A stretch of 6,538 nt of DNA from Bacteroidota bacterium (GTDB lineage Bacteria; Bacteroidota; Bacteroidia; AKYH767-A; CANKSK01). The position numbers were made by a program, and so were the translations under genes. The stretch lies in the NCBI GenBank assembly GCA_947485425.1, contig CANKSK010000065.1, positions 1-6,538 of the forward strand, in the 5' to 3' direction. Positions 6,437-6,538 of the stretch are shown here, piece by piece; the stretch's first letter is position 1, and every line of letters begins with the position of its first letter. The notes below the pieces were generated by a model. That model was not told the origin of the DNA. It worked only from the letters and a program-made list of their open reading frames with translations, and ran no database searches.

Positions 6437-6538
6437 ATGCAAAAGACGGAAGAAGGTGATGGCTTATTGGTGTATGATGCAAACTGCAGGATTTGTATCG
6501 GATTCACAAATGTTTTACAGAAAATGCGTGTCATCAAA
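6437..6538 (+). CDS. DCC-family (DUF393) thiol-disulfide oxidoreductase-like protein, N-terminal fragment
   Basis: The frame opens at the ATG at 6437, four bases after the carboxypeptidase stop, and runs off the right edge after 34 codons. The segment LLVYDANCRICIGF (10-23) matches the N-terminal hallmark of DCC/DUF393 proteins, Y-D-x-x-C-x-x-C, with C17 and C20 as the putative redox pair. The usual second residue of the motif, G, is A15 here. Members have a thioredoxin-like fold and are generally annotated as thiol-disulfide oxidoreductases, but few have been tested biochemically. No signal peptide is visible, so this part would be cytoplasmic. An in-frame GTG immediately before the ATG (6434) is an alternative start that adds one residue. 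The 4-base gap suggests translational coupling to the peptidase gene. Whether the full protein is stand-alone or fused to a membrane domain cannot be seen. Confidence 0.72.
   Translation, partial: MQKTEEGDGLLVYDANCRICIGFTNVLQKMRVIK

Overview
The window looks like a chromosomal piece of a Bacteroidota (Bacteroidetes) genome. The evidence is: two exported proteins that carry type IX secretion (T9SS) C-terminal sorting sequences; signal peptides ending in A-Q; AT-rich DNA with no Shine-Dalgarno-like sequences before the genes; and two promoters matching the Bacteroidota pattern TTTG-N20-TAnnTTTG. I cannot name a genus. No RNA genes, mobile elements, CRISPR arrays or convincing terminators were seen.

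Layout. Leftward (minus strand): a STAS-domain anti-sigma-factor-antagonist-like gene (626-997), then, 68 bases further on, a secreted T9SS cargo gene that runs off the left edge (1-557). Rightward (plus strand): a DPM1-like family 2 glycosyltransferase (1172-1921), a large multi-pass membrane protein with six C-terminal TPRs that resembles the eukaryotic TMTC O-mannosyltransferases (1958-4003), a secreted M14 zinc carboxypeptidase with a T9SS sorting domain (4042-6432), and the start of a DCC/DUF393 thiol-disulfide oxidoreductase-like gene (6437 to the right edge). The rightward genes are separated by only 36, 38 and 4 bases and probably form one transcription unit.

The two units diverge from a 174-base intergenic region holding an exactly symmetric pair of promoters. 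Their -33 boxes abut as the palindrome TTTGCAAA (1041-1048), and each has a 20-base spacer and a perfect -7 box. The two polymerases should compete for the site, so the STAS regulator and the glycosylation/peptidase genes may be alternatively transcribed.

The most interesting functional idea is that 1172-1921 and 1958-4003 form a two-step protein O-glycosylation module. The soluble GT2 would make a polyprenyl-phosphate sugar and the TMTC-like GT-C protein would transfer that sugar to proteins on the periplasmic side. Neighbouring secreted proteins contain Bacteroidota-type O-glycosylation sequons (D-S/T-hydrophobic). This is inference from family resemblance and gene order, not shown by the sequence alone.
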